This document shows, one piece after another, positions 52,902 to 61,583 of a DNA stretch of 64,000 nt (position 1 is the stretch's first letter; the number at the start of each line of letters is the position of its first letter). A model generated the notes under the pieces. It searched no databases. It was given only the letters and a program-made list of their open reading frames with translations, and was not told the origin of the DNA. The stretch comes from Aquisphaera insulae (lineage in GTDB: Bacteria > Planctomycetota > Planctomycetia > Isosphaerales > Isosphaeraceae): positions 27,877 through 91,876 of the forward strand of contig NZ_JAALJH010000032.1 of the NCBI RefSeq assembly GCF_011064615.1. Direction: 5' to 3'. The position numbers and the translations under genes are program-made.

Positions 52902-55610
52902 ATGGCGCGACGACTCGAGGGGCGCCTCAAGGCCCCGACGCCGGGCGGCTTGCCCGTCTTCGAAGGCGTGCTGGGCAACGGCTTGCGGGCCCTGATCCTG
53001 CCCCGATCCGACGTGCCGATCGTGGTTTGCGACCTGTACTATCCGGTCGGCTCGTTCGACGAGCCGCCGGGGCAGACCGGGCTGGCGCACTTCCTCGAGC
53101 ACATGCTCTTCAAGGGGACCGACCGCTTCCCCAAGGGCCAGATCGACCAGCTCGCGTTCGTCGCCGGGGGGCAGGCGAACGCGGAGACCGGCGAGGACTT
53201 CACCCATTACTGGTTCCTCCTGCCGTCGGACCGGTGGGAGCTCGCCCTCCAGGTCGAGGCCGACCGCATGGCCAGGGCCCGGATCCTCGCCGACGAGGTC
53301 GAGGCCGAGCGCGCCGTCATCGGCGAGGAGCGGGCCCGCGACATGGAGTCGCCCCAGGTCCGGCTCGACCAGGGGCATTTGCTCCTCTCCTACCTGAACC
53401 ACCCCTACCGCAACCCGGTGCTCGGCTGGCCCGAAGACCTGGCGCGGATCTCGACCGACGACCTGCGAGCCTTCTACGAGCGGCATTACCGGCCCGACGA
53501 CGCGGTCCTCGTCCTGGCCGGCGACCTCGACCCGAAGGACGCCTTCGAGCGGGTCCGCGGCCACTTCGGCGCGATCCCGAGCCGCGGCGGCGAGCCGCAG
53601 TCGCGGGCCTGGGACGAGCCGCCGCAGGCCGGCCGCCGCGAGTTCTCGCTGGTCGAGTCGGAGTCGCTCACCCGCGGGCTCCTGGGCTGGCACACCGTCC
53701 CTCGCGGCCACCGCGACGCCCCGGCGCTCGACGTCCTCGCCGACCTGATCAGCGCGGGGCGACGGTCCCGCCTCTGGTCGTCGCTCGTCGAGGACGACCG
53801 CAAGGCGACCTGGATCGAGGCCGCCCACGCGCCGGCCCACCGCGCCGGGCAGCTCTTCATCCACGTCGAGGCGGCCCCCGGCGCCAGGCCGGCGGAGCTG
53901 GAGGCCCGGATCCTCGGCGTGATCGAGGGCCTCGCCGCGGACGGGCCGACCGCCGAGGAGCTCGCCCGCGCCCGCAACCGGATCGAGGCCGGCTGGCGAT
54001 GGGAGCAGGGGGACCTCGCCGGCCTCGCCGCCGGGCTCGGCCAGGCGGCCCTCCGCGGCGACTGGCACGAATACCCGCGCGAGCACCGCGAGGCGCTCGG
54101 CGTGACCGCCGCGGCCGTCCGCCGCGTCGCCTCGCGCCACCTCATCCGGGAGAATCTCACCGTCGGCTGGTCGCTCCCCCGCCGCGGGCGGAGCAAGGCC
54201 GTGGCCGCCGCGCCGGTCGCCGGCCTGGAACCGATCTCCGGCCGCCCCGTCGCCAACCGTCCCGCGCCCCGGGCCGTCACCCCGACGGCCCCCGACGTCG
54301 GCCGCGAGCCGACCATCGAGGTCCCCCGGACGATCACCCACCTGACCGACTACCGGCCGAAGCGATCCCAACTGGAGAACGGGCTCCGCGTCCTCCACGA
54401 GCCCCGCCCCGGATCCGGCGTCGTGGCCCTCGATCTCCACAGCGACGCCGGCTGGCTCCGCGAGGCCAGGCCGGGCGCCGCCGTGCTGACCGGCCGGCTC
54501 CTCGAGGAGGGGACGAGGGCCCGATCGATGGCCGAGATCGCGGCCGCGGTGGAGGATGTCGGCGGCACGCTCGAGACCTCGTCCGCGGGCGTCTCGCTCC
54601 GGGTCCGGGCCGAGGACCTGGCCATGGCCGTCGCCCTGACGGCCGACCTCGTCCGCGAGCCGGCCTTCCCGGCCGAGGCCGTCGACTGGGCCAGGCAGCG
54701 GATCCTGTCCGAGCTCAAGGCCGACCTGGACGACCCGGCCTTCCACGCCGACGGCCTGTTTCGCGGCCTGATCTACGGCTCGCATCCGATGGGCCGTGAC
54801 CCGCGCGGATCCGCGCGCGAGGTCCGCGCCCTGACCCGTGACGACGTGAAGGCCCACCACCTCGAGAATTACGGCCCCGGCCGGTCCTTCCTCGTCGCCG
54901 TCGGCGACTTCGACCCGCGGGCCCTCGCCCGGCTGGTGAAGTCCCACTTCGGATCGTGGAAGGCCGGCACGCCCGCCGGCCCCTTGCCGCCGGTCCGGGA
55001 GGTCCCCCGGCGGAAAGTCCGCCGCGTCGACGTCCCGGGCGAGCAGGTCCACATCCTGATGGGCCACCTGGGCGTCCCCCGCCACGTCCCGGACTACCAC
55101 GCCCTGGTCGTGCTCGACCACATCCTCGGCACCGGCCCGGGCTTCGCCGATCGATTGGGGCGGATCGTCCGCGACGAGATGGGGCTCGTCTACACGATCG
55201 GCGGCGGCCTCACCGACACCGCCGATCAGTTGCCGGGCCTGCTCCGGATCTACGCCGGCACCCGGCCCGAGGAGGTCAACCGCGTCGTCGCCGCGATCGC
55301 CGGCCAGGTCCGTGCCATGCACGAGGGGGCCTTCTCCGACGACGAGGTCGACCGCGCCAAACGGTATCTCACCGGCGCCCACGTCTTCGACCTCCAGACC
55401 GTCGAGCACCGCGCCGACCGCCTCTACGAGCTCGAGCGCCTGGGCCTCCCCCTCGACGAGCCCCTCACATGGCCGGACCGGATCGCCGCCGTCACGCCCG
55501 CCCAGGTCCGCGCGGCCGCCCGGGCCCATCTTCGCCCCTCGGCCCTGTCCCGCGTCGAGTACGGCCCGATCGCCCGCCGCGGGCAGAAGTCGGGCGCCGC
55601 CTGCGCGTGA
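52902..55610 (+). CDS. M16-family (pitrilysin/insulinase-like) zinc metallopeptidase, two M16 halves
   Basis: 902 aa from the ATG at 52902; a GTG 25 codons earlier is also in frame. The first M16 half has the inverted zinc motif H63-FLE-H67 in TGLAHFLEHMLFKGT, with the distal Glu in AERAVIGEERARD. The second half (about 480-900; YRPKRSQLENGLRVLHEP) has the fold but not the HxxEH, as in other two-domain members. These enzymes degrade small peptides inside a closed chamber, in cytoplasm or periplasm. No signal peptide is seen, so a cytoplasmic role is favoured. Confidence 0.92.
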   Translation: MARRLEGRLKAPTPGGLPVFEGVLGNGLRALILPRSDVPIVVCDLYYPVGSFDEPPGQTGLAHFLEHMLFKGTDRFPKGQIDQLAFVAGGQANAETGEDFTHYWFLLPSDRWELALQVEADRMARARILADEVEAERAVIGEERARDMESPQVRLDQGHLLLSYLNHPYRNPVLGWPEDLARISTDDLRAFYERHYRPDDAVLVLAGDLDPKDAFERVRGHFGAIPSRGGEPQSRAWDEPPQAGRREFSLVESESLTRGLLGWHTVPRGHRDAPALDVLADLISAGRRSRLWSSLVEDDRKATWIEAAHAPAHRAGQLFIHVEAAPGARPAELEARILGVIEGLAADGPTAEELARARNRIEAGWRWEQGDLAGLAAGLGQAALRGDWHEYPREHREALGVTAAAVRRVASRHLIRENLTVGWSLPRRGRSKAVAAAPVAGLEPISGRPVANRPAPRAVTPTAPDVGREPTIEVPRTITHLTDYRPKRSQLENGLRVLHEPRPGSGVVALDLHSDAGWLREARPGAAVLTGRLLEEGTRARSMAEIAAAVEDVGGTLETSSAGVSLRVRAEDLAMAVALTADLVREPAFPAEAVDWARQRILSELKADLDDPAFHADGLFRGLIYGSHPMGRDPRGSAREVRALTRDDVKAHHLENYGPGRSFLVAVGDFDPRALARLVKSHFGSWKAGTPAGPLPPVREVPRRKVRRVDVPGEQVHILMGHLGVPRHVPDYHALVVLDHILGTGPGFADRLGRIVRDEMGLVYTIGGGLTDTADQLPGLLRIYAGTRPEEVNRVVAAIAGQVRAMHEGAFSDDEVDRAKRYLTGAHVFDLQTVEHRADRLYELERLGLPLDEPLTWPDRIAAVTPAQVRAAARAHLRPSALSRVEYGPIARRGQKSGAACA

Positions 55611-55729
55611 AGGACCGTCTTTTAGCCTATCCCAGGCGAGCGACTCGGTCCGCATCGCCGAAGGCCTGACAGATCTCCGTCCGCAAGCGACCGAGACGAT
55701 CGGAGAGCCGGGGTCAGGTCATACTCCGA
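55611..55729. other. Short intergenic stretch after the M16 gene
   Basis: Between the convergent M16 peptidase and ParE genes. No gene is supported and no obvious terminator hairpin was found. Confidence 0.4.
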
Positions 55730-56026
55730 TCAGGCCCTGGACTGCCAACCACGCGGGTTACGACTCGTGTGATAAACCGCCACCACCGTGACCTGGCCGA
55801 CATCGATTCGGTAAACCACGATGTAGGGGAAACGTCGGACGCGGGCTACCCGAAGTTCATGAAAGACCGGGCTGTACAGCTCGGGCATGCTCCGGAGGCG
55901 TGCAAGAACCTCGTCCACTCGTTCGATCAGGGTATCGCCCAGCCCGGCACGCTGATTCTCATACCACGCCCAGGCGTCGGCCAGATCGGCCTCGGCCTCG
56001 GGGTTGACGATCAGGGGCAGATTCAC
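55730..56026 (-). CDS. ParE/RelE-superfamily toxin
   Basis: 98 aa. The pattern VNPEAEADLADAWAWYENQR, then FPYIVVYRIDVGQVTVVAVY and HTSRNPRGW is that of a ParE/RelE toxin: two N-terminal helices followed by a beta sheet with a terminal His/Arg patch. ParE members poison gyrase while RelE members cut mRNA on the ribosome; sequence alone does not decide which. It overlaps the antitoxin gene by 4 bp and is the distal gene. Length is normal and no damage is seen. Confidence 0.87.
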   Translation of the reverse strand: MNLPLIVNPEAEADLADAWAWYENQRAGLGDTLIERVDEVLARLRSMPELYSPVFHELRVARVRRFPYIVVYRIDVGQVTVVAVYHTSRNPRGWQSRA

Positions 56027-56250
56027 GCCTTGTCCCCGCGAAGGCGAGCCTTGACTTCCTCCCAGGGAGAGCCTGCCCCGGGATTATCACGGTAGGCATC
56101 CAGGCGGCGCTGAAGATCCTGCTTCTGGGAATCGGTCAATGCCAGGGCCTCGGGGGCCGCATCGAGGCTCTCCCAGACTTCCTCGATGAGCCGCAGACGC
56201 TCATCGGCCGGCCAGGATTCGACCGCGCTGAGAACGGTATGGAGATCCAT
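56023..56250 (-). CDS. Addiction-module antitoxin (partner of the ParE-like toxin)
   Basis: 75 aa, preceded by GAGGTG. The sequence MDLHTVLSAVESWPADERLR followed by LIEEVWESLDAAPEALALTD and ELQRRLDAYRDNPGAGSPWE-like residues matches the short antitoxin family found with ParE/RelE toxins (addiction module component). It is helical and acidic, lacking a recognisable DNA-binding motif. The stop overlaps the toxin start (ATGA). A palindrome at 56271-56290 lies upstream and may be its operator. Confidence 0.85.
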   Translation of the reverse strand: MDLHTVLSAVESWPADERLRLIEEVWESLDAAPEALALTDSQKQDLQRRLDAYRDNPGAGSPWEEVKARLRGDKA

Positions 56251-56270
56251 GCCAACACCTCGCCAGAAGA

Positions 56271-56290
56271 GGGCTTAGTGCGTTAAGCCC
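56271..56290. promoter_or_regulatory. Palindrome upstream of the ParE antitoxin operon
   Basis: GGGCTTA (56271-56277) and TAAGCCC (56284-56290) form perfect 7-bp arms around a 6-bp centre, 21 bp before the antitoxin ATG. Size and position fit an autoregulatory operator of the toxin-antitoxin operon. Confidence 0.45.
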
Positions 56291-56614
56291 TTCGGACACA
56301 ACACCCTTCAAGCTTAGTCTACTCGATCCACCCAGCCGGCATAAGGGCGACTTGACTGTGAGGCTTCGATCGCCTCGCGAACGTGACCTCGGTCGAGCCG
56401 CTCCACCCACCCACCCACCTACCAGTCAGCCACGCCGCTTCGCCTTCCCCCTATCCGTCGACCGAGCTCGGCGTCCGGCTCCGGAGGCTGATCGAGCGCC
56501 GCCAGGAAGAGGTCGCGCTCCCGATCAGCGAGGAGGATCGGGACCTCTTCCGAAAAGCGGATCTCATCCTCCGGGATCACCCGCGCTTCACGAACTGGAT
56601 CGACCGGACACGCA
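56291..56614. other. Gap with a possible gene fragment
   Basis: About 320 bp between the antitoxin operon and the gamma-glutamylcyclotransferase gene. A plus-strand frame contains a protein-like stretch at about 56458-56600 (STELGVRLRRLIERRQEEVA, then RDLFRKADLILRDHPRF), but it has no good start and would overlap the next gene. It may be a remnant. A CCCACCCACCCACC run is at about 56404-56420. Confidence 0.35.
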
Positions 56615-56980
56615 TCACGCGATCTCCTCCGACGAGGACGTCTCCGGCGGCACCTCGCGGAGTGCATAGACATACGCCTCGACGACCTCGCCGGTCGCAA
56701 GCCGCGCCGGGACGACGACGCGGACGTAGCCCTCCCCCTCGAATTCGTCCAGCCGCTCCCAGTGCGCGGGCAGTTCCTCGGAGCGGAAGACCAGGCCGGG
56801 CACCTCCTCGCCGGAGTCGCCCGGGACGATGGCGGGATAGCCGAGCGTCGCGCCCCAGCCCTGCGGGAGCAGCGTCCCCCGGACCGTGGCCGGCTCCCAC
56901 GTGCCGGGGACCTCGGCCAGGACGTGCGCGTTGGGCCGGCCCGGGGCCAGCGTGCCGTAGACGAAGAGTTTGTTGATCAT
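56615..56980 (-). CDS. Gamma-glutamylcyclotransferase-like (AIG2/GGCT fold) protein
   Basis: 121 aa. The N-terminal KLFVYGTLAPGRPNAHVL is the GGCT substrate-binding signature (YGTL). The catalytic Glu lies in ERLDEFEGEGYVRVVV, and a short C-terminal strand AYVYAL follows. The fold converts gamma-glutamyl amino acids to 5-oxoproline and free amino acid; bacterial members are often of unknown substrate. It is 18 bp downstream of the 146-aa gene and probably co-transcribed. There is no clear ribosome site ahead of the ATG, so coupling to the upstream gene is likely. Confidence 0.9.
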   Translation of the reverse strand: MINKLFVYGTLAPGRPNAHVLAEVPGTWEPATVRGTLLPQGWGATLGYPAIVPGDSGEEVPGLVFRSEELPAHWERLDEFEGEGYVRVVVPARLATGEVVEAYVYALREVPPETSSSEEIA

Positions 56981-56998
56981 GAGTGGACAGGGGCTCCG

Positions 56999-57439
56999 CT
57001 ACGGTCGGCTTGGCGGCAGCCATCCGAGACCGCCACAGTAACACACGATCCTCGCCGCCAGATCGGCGGACAGCCCCAGGCATCGCCCCGTCCCTCCGCA
57101 CGACTCGCACACGATGGCGTCGGCCGGCCGACGGGGCGAGAGCACGGCGAGCGCCGGGAACTTGAGTCCGGCGCGATGGTACACCATGTTGCGAATCCGC
57201 TCATCCGTCTCGGTCCGGGCTTCGTGCTCCTCGTCCCACGCGAACGACGCCACGGCCCCGCACGGGCGAATGCCATAACAACCGCCCATGTCGAGCCAGA
57301 CGGGGAGCAGCCGCAGCTCGGCCGCGATGGATCGCAAGTCCAGCGCCGGGTCCGAGCCTATAGGGTATGGCTTCGGATCCGCGATGAACTCGGCCAGCGC
57401 GGTGACGACCTCCGGATTGTCTCCCGTCGGAAATCCCAT
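56999..57439 (-). CDS. Hypothetical protein with C-terminal Cys-rich zinc-binding-like segment, 146 aa
   Basis: GGAGG precedes the ATG. I do not recognise the family. The N-terminal 100 residues (DNPEVVTALAEFIADPKPYP, then LRSIAAELRLLPVWLDMGGC) are a globular domain. The C-terminus has VCESCGGTGRCLGL and IVCYCGGLGW: two CxxCGG/CGG pairs, similar to half of a DnaJ-type zinc-finger, and so probably binds one zinc. It lies 18 bp upstream of the gamma-glutamylcyclotransferase gene on the same strand. Confidence 0.6.
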   Translation of the reverse strand: MGFPTGDNPEVVTALAEFIADPKPYPIGSDPALDLRSIAAELRLLPVWLDMGGCYGIRPCGAVASFAWDEEHEARTETDERIRNMVYHRAGLKFPALAVLSPRRPADAIVCESCGGTGRCLGLSADLAARIVCYCGGLGWLPPSRP

Positions 57440-57626
57440 CTAGGCGATCCTCCACGGACGGCCGACAAGTCCCACCTACGGGCGATGCTTCGTGGTCAGT
57501 ACGTCTCGAAAGAGACGTCGGACCCGCAGGGCTCAAACATGATCGGAGATCCCTCAACGATCATGCCTCCGCCGACCTGCATGTGCCAGTCGGCAGGGGT
57601 GGATCGGCGACTCTTGCAGGTCGAGG
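57440..57626. other. Intergenic region before the HicA-HicB frame
   Basis: About 190 bp with no supported gene; open frames here are shadows of the neighbours. Confidence 0.4.
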
Positions 57627-58136
57627 TCAGGCGTCCGGTCGTTCCTCGGGACGTGGCGGTCTCACGTGCCCGATCGATCGCTCGTCGCAGGCGGAGTACC
57701 GCCGGTAATTCTCCCGCGCCTCGGTGCAGCCCGGGAGCTCTGGCACCTCGGCGATGAACGCCTGGTCGCCCTGGCTCCAGGAGAGGATGATCTCGTAGCG
57801 AACGTCATTCCCCATGATCGCCCTCCGAATCCGCGCCCTCGGCGTCTTCCCCGGGGCATACCCTTCGGCGGCTGGCCCCGCCTCCGGTTCGCCCGCTAAT
57901 CCATGGGACACGATGACCCCGCGGACCTGCTTGATCTGATGCGCTTTCGCCTGGGCTCCGTGGGGCTGGAGATTGAGGATCTCGGCCACGCCATCCCGGG
58001 TAAACATGTGGTGGTCGCCGCGGATCCGTTCGGTGAAGCCCAGGTGGAGCCGCAGCGAGCAAGTATCGTCGAACCGAATGCCCGCGTCCCCGGTGCCGCG
58101 AAGGACTCGCTCCAGGGTTTTCGAGACCTTGCTCAC
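57627..58136 (-). CDS. hicA: HicA toxin fused in frame to a degenerate HicB antitoxin
   Basis: 169 aa from a GTG at 58136 with AGGGGC upstream. Residues 1-85 are HicA-like: SKVSKTLERVLRGTGDAGIR, LHLGFTERIRGDHHMFTRDG (the dsRBD-fold catalytic His in GDHH) and EILNLQPHGAQAKAHQIKQV. No stop separates it from a HicB start (MGNDVRYEIILSWSQGDQAF, then IAEVPELPGC). After PGC the HicB frame leaves the family pattern (TEARENYRRYSACDERS), whereas another frame resembles the expected helix, so a frameshift is likely. HicA cuts mRNA and HicB blocks it; here a fusion with half an antitoxin results. Confidence 0.75.
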   Translation of the reverse strand: MSKVSKTLERVLRGTGDAGIRFDDTCSLRLHLGFTERIRGDHHMFTRDGVAEILNLQPHGAQAKAHQIKQVRGVIVSHGLAGEPEAGPAAEGYAPGKTPRARIRRAIMGNDVRYEIILSWSQGDQAFIAEVPELPGCTEARENYRRYSACDERSIGHVRPPRPEERPDA

Positions 58137-58318
58137 GACAGAACGCCCCTCGCCCGTCGATCCTGTGATCGCCTGAGTTGACCCGACCCGATCGTCGGGC
58201 ACAAGATCGGACCGATGCGGAACCACCATCGCCGCAGCGCAGGAACCGCCGCCGGATTGACGCTCAGAGGGCCACGCCGGGGAATCAACCGTGAATCGAG
58301 GTGGTGAGCACATTCGCC

Positions 58319-58690
58319 TCAAGAGTCACAAAGCCTCCCCCCGAGGGAGTCCTTCCGGTTGGAGAACCCGACGTGACGGCCCCCGCTAAGGAAACTCAGC
58401 TCGTAGACCTCGTTCGAAGGGATGGCCAGGGCGGCAAAGACCTCCCGGACGAGCTGTTCCATCAGGTCGGATCGCTCGTACTCGGCCGGCAGCCAGACGC
58501 GGAGTTGAGCCTTGATGTACGGGTCATCACAGGGATGATGCACGTCGAGCCATCCGACCCCATTGAGCATCCCCGGCGAGCGTCGGTTCAGGTCGAATGA
58601 GATGCTGGTCGCGGACGTGAACGCGCAGCAGGCGACCAGGTCGAGCAATTCGATCTCGTCACCGGGTTGATGCAGGAAGGGGACAGGCAT
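58319..58690 (-). CDS. Hypothetical protein, 123 aa
   Basis: From the ATG at 58690 with AGGTGATGG just upstream as a ribosome site. The sequence (MPVPFLHQPGDEIELLDLVA, then LNRRSPGMLNGVGWLDVHHP) and the later EYERSDLMEQLVREVFAALA look like a small alpha-beta protein. I do not recognise the family. It is the nearest gene upstream of the hicA-hicB frame on the same strand, with 182 bp between them. No domain or cofactor motif was seen. Confidence 0.6.
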   Translation of the reverse strand: MPVPFLHQPGDEIELLDLVACCAFTSATSISFDLNRRSPGMLNGVGWLDVHHPCDDPYIKAQLRVWLPAEYERSDLMEQLVREVFAALAIPSNEVYELSFLSGGRHVGFSNRKDSLGGRLCDS

Positions 58691-58933
58691 CGCTCACCAT
58701 CACCTCGTGTCAGGTCTCAACAGTCCCCACCGCTGAAAAAGGCCATGACCGCGGAGCAAGTGCCGTGGCGGTGTGGGAGTCCACTGCGGCAAGAGGCTTG
58801 ACGACCCAAAGCCCACCTGAACTCATCCCTCATGAGACCACGCTGCTTGACCTCTGATCTGGCGTTGGAAGTCCGCTTCCCAATATCAAAGCTCAGCGGA
58901 CTCGTACCGCCGTGTGAACCTTGGATCGGACAC
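58691..58933. other. Intergenic region between two hypothetical genes
   Basis: About 240 bp with no supported gene or repeat. It presumably carries the promoter of the 123-aa gene. Confidence 0.4.
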
Positions 58934-59305
58934 TCAATGCCGAGGCGGTGCGGAGTCCGCCGCAGTACGAGGTTGGATGGCACGACGGCGACCGAAGAAC
59001 AGCCAGCCCAGCAAGGCGCCGAAAGTCGCGCCAGGGATGACCGTCGTGCCTCCGTAGTCGTCACAACCGGGACCGATCATGGCGAAGAAGAGAGCCAGGA
59101 GGACGGCACAGAGCGTCACCGGGCTCATCGTGCCCGTAGCGACGCCGAAGGAGAGGGCCCCGACGAGCACCGCGCCGGCCAGGGCACCGAAGGAGATGTT
59201 GCCCCAGTGCGTGTAGGCAACGCCACCCATGAGGCCGGCGCCGACGAGTCCGCCGAAGATGGCGGCGACGGACGGGCTCAGCGAGCTGGCTTTGCCTCGA
59301 GGCAT
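58934..59305 (-). CDS. Small multi-pass membrane protein, 123 aa
   Basis: From the ATG at 59305 with AGAGGGGAAG ahead. The product has three to four hydrophobic segments: about 13-31 (VAAIFGGLVGAGLMGGVAY), 38-57 (FGALAGAVLVGALSFGVATG), 60-80 (VTLCAVLLALFFAMIG) and 88-105 (GATFGALLGWLFFGRRR). Gly/Ala-rich helices and a basic cytoplasmic tail suggest a small transporter-like or structural protein. No family is recognised, and neighbours give no context. Confidence 0.65.
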   Translation of the reverse strand: MPRGKASSLSPSVAAIFGGLVGAGLMGGVAYTHWGNISFGALAGAVLVGALSFGVATGTMSPVTLCAVLLALFFAMIGPGCDDYGGTTVIPGATFGALLGWLFFGRRRAIQPRTAADSAPPRH

Positions 59306-59453
59306 TGGCTTCCCCTCTTCCTATCGACCAACGCTCAGCGGCCCCACCCGCCGACTGAGCGATGAGACCACAATGGAGTGTCGCGGCGGTGCGGGCGCCA
59401 CTTCGGCGTGAGGTTCGGCACGACGCTTCACCTCAGCCGCCCTCGGGCACGGC

Positions 59454-59867
59454 TCAGGGCGGCGGATGGCGGCCGCGCTCGGCTTCTTCCGAACGGATCG
59501 CGAGCGCGAGCGAACGATTCATCGCCAACGCCGCAACCGTCGCCCGACCCGTCGGCGTCAGCGGCACCACAACGGCCCCGTTCCACTGGAAATAGTCCGC
59601 CCAGACCTGATCGCGCGGGCTGAACAAGGGAACCACCTCCCCCGTCGCGGGATCGGGCGCCGAGCGCCGTGCCCACTTCCGTAGCGAACACGACACACAG
59701 GCCAGGGCGAGGTTACGGACGTCGGTTGGACCACCGGCAACCCGCGGCACCACGTGGTCGACGTGGCATGCGGCCTCCTGGCCGGCCTGCGAGAGCCCGC
59801 AGTATTCACAGCGGTTGCCGGCCCGGAGCACGACCTCTTCGCGCAGAACGGCCGGGATGTCGCTCAC
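59454..59867 (-). CDS. HNH endonuclease-like protein
   Basis: 137 aa. The HNH core is clear: NRCEYCGLSQ, then CHVDHVVPRVAGGPTDVRNL and ACVSCSLRKW. It has two CxxC zinc ligand pairs and the DH catalytic pair. The family binds one zinc and one catalytic metal and cuts DNA; small members occur in mobile elements and in plain housekeeping settings. It overlaps the 69-aa gene by 4 bp (ATGA), so the two are one operon, which suggests a small accessory or toxin-like pair. Confidence 0.85.
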   Translation of the reverse strand: MSDIPAVLREEVVLRAGNRCEYCGLSQAGQEAACHVDHVVPRVAGGPTDVRNLALACVSCSLRKWARRSAPDPATGEVVPLFSPRDQVWADYFQWNGAVVVPLTPTGRATVAALAMNRSLALAIRSEEAERGRHPPP

Positions 59868-60073
59868 GACCTCGCCCGCTCGGCCCTCAGCCGCAGCAGG
59901 GTGAGCAAGTCGGCCAGGTCGACCAGACCCTCAGCCTCGGCACGCTCGTCGGCGGTGAGTACCGAGCCGGCATCCTGGCGATCCAGCAGGCTCTGCAATC
60001 GAGAGGCGACAGCCGACGGGAGCCGGAATCGGGCCAGGTCCGCGGGGAGATCCACATCGATGGTCAGGGACAT
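59864..60073 (-). CDS. Small protein upstream of the HNH gene, 69 aa
   Basis: From the ATG at 60073, preceded by GGAGG. Sequence MSLTIDVDLPADLARFRLPS and then VASRLQSLLDRQDAGSVLTA shows a short strand followed by helices and an acidic region, DERAEAEGLVDLADLLTLLR. This resembles a small antitoxin-like or regulator protein, but the family is not one I can name. Its 4-bp overlap with the HNH gene suggests they work together. Confidence 0.6.
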   Translation of the reverse strand: MSLTIDVDLPADLARFRLPSAVASRLQSLLDRQDAGSVLTADERAEAEGLVDLADLLTLLRLRAERARS

Positions 60074-60433
60074 GGGATACCTCCGTTTGACGTCTCTCAC
60101 TCTCTAATTTACACCACACTCGCTCCGGCCACAGCGCCTTGCAACGCCCCGAGTGCGTCGGATGACACGGTTCGATCCACCCGTCACGCCCCCCGCGCTG
60201 TGAGGGATGCCGGGGTGGAAGAGGTCCGCCGCGACACGAGGTCAGGCTTCGGGGACGATCTCGTAGGCGTCGGCCGTCGCCTTGCCGATGGGACCGTCCT
60301 CGTCGCATCATTCGAGGCGCGATCGTTCACGGCTGTCGTTGGATCTCCCTCGAATACTATCGCCCTGGTTATGATGGAGGTTTGCCTTTTGGCACGGTAA
60401 ACCGCGCGACTTGAGACCGTTCGGCTTCTCACC
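60074..60433. other. Divergent intergenic region, no gene supported
   Basis: 360 bp between divergently transcribed small genes. Frames here are short. On the minus strand a stretch around 60240-60310 reads DEDGPIGKATADAYEIVPEA before a stop, which looks like the C-terminal end of a lost gene, but no start or upstream body exists. Otherwise nothing is seen. Confidence 0.4.
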
Positions 60434-60796
60434 ATGCACCTCCCGGTCTTGTCCCTCGTCGGCTCTCTCCGCGTCACCTTGGTGGACGGCTACGGGGACG
60501 GTACGGTCTGGTTCGCCATCGAGGATTCCGGAAGCGGAGGGGCCACCCTTTGTATCGATGGCCGCGAGCGCAGTCCCACCCGGCATCGGCTCTTCGATCT
60601 GGCGCGGCATCCCCAAAAGCCCGGGGCGGTGCTCCTTGAGCTAGGAGGCCCCGAGGAGGGTATCGTCGTCCCGCTGGTGTCCCGATGGCTCGACTCGGCC
60701 AGGCCACGGGAGTTGGGCCTCACCGAGTTCGGTTGGGAGATGGTTCGGGATGCACTCCTCCGGCTAGGCACCCCCGTCGCGGCGGGCGATCCATGA
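60434..60796 (+). CDS. Hypothetical protein, 120 aa
   Basis: ATG at 60434. The product (MHLPVLSLVGSLRVTLVDGY, then GDGTVWFAIEDSGSGGATLC) is a small alpha-beta protein with balanced composition and no signal peptide or membrane segment. I do not recognise the family. It ends about 45 bp before the 3' end of the IS66 remnant on the opposite strand. Its position at the edge of an insertion remnant means the neighbouring gene order may be recent. Confidence 0.5.
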   Translation: MHLPVLSLVGSLRVTLVDGYGDGTVWFAIEDSGSGGATLCIDGRERSPTRHRLFDLARHPQKPGAVLLELGGPEEGIVVPLVSRWLDSARPRELGLTEFGWEMVRDALLRLGTPVAAGDP

Positions 60797-60839
60797 TAAG
60801 GCCGGCGGAGTGCCGGCCCCGCCTCTTGCTTATTGCGGC

Positions 60840-61583
60840 TCACACGCCGGCCAAGAGCGACGGAGCAGCGGTGCCGTCGAGCCTCGCTCGCAAGCAGTCG
60901 GTCAGGTACTCCAGCTCATTCCGCCTCTGCTGGCGGCAGGTCGCCGCCACGCTCAGCCCCCGCTCAACAAACCGGGGGCCCCACGGGCTGGCTGTCCCGC
61001 CGCTCGACTTCCGCCACAGCTCCGCGTGCCGCATCGCCCGCTCCACTGAGTTGTTGGTGAGTTCAATCCCTGGTTCCTTGAGGAAGGTCCACAAGTCATC
61101 CTCGCCCTCCAGCAACCTTCGGCACGTCGCCGCCGACTTCTCGCTGCCACAGGTTGCCGCCCGGCTGAGCATCTGCCGCACGCCCCAACGGAACAGCCGG
61201 GCGTAACCCAGGAATGTGCTCCAGGCCATCTTCCCGTCACGATGCTGATGCCACCAGTGAAACAAGCGTTGGGAGAACCCCAACAATTCCGAGCCGACCG
61301 CCGACCCCTGGTCTCGGCGATTGATCATCGCCTGCATGTCGCGACGCAGATGCGACCAGCAATACTGATGCTGCTTGACCCAGTCATAGCCGGAAAAGCG
61401 GTCACTGACGACCTTGGACTTGTCGGTTCCGAGGATCGACCGAGTGACATCAGCACCCCGATTATCGGCGATCGTGAAGGCCATCTGATCATCGGTCAAG
61501 GCGACCCAGAGCCACGCCTTCCAGTTGGCCTGAGCCCACGACGTCTCGTCGATGTGGACAGACGGGTCGGCACACCCGTTCAC
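60840..61583 (-). pseudogene. IS66-family transposase, 5'-truncated remnant
   Basis: 247 residues from a GTG at 61583. The DDE catalytic core is complete: D12 in VHIDETSW, D61 in VVSDRFSGYDW and E181 in NNSVERAMRHAELWRKSSGG. The N-terminal half of a normal IS66 transposase (about 250 more residues with the HTH and zinc-finger parts) is missing; the frame simply begins in another gene's sequence. No accessory orfs (orf1/orf2) or terminal inverted repeats were identified. The remnant has truncated the gene to its right. Confidence 0.85.

Noticed and set aside
60184..60477. 97-codon minus-strand frame in the gap before the 120-aa gene
   Set aside because: Composition rich in Arg, Ser and Thr with no ribosome site; it overlaps the start of a better frame on the other strand.
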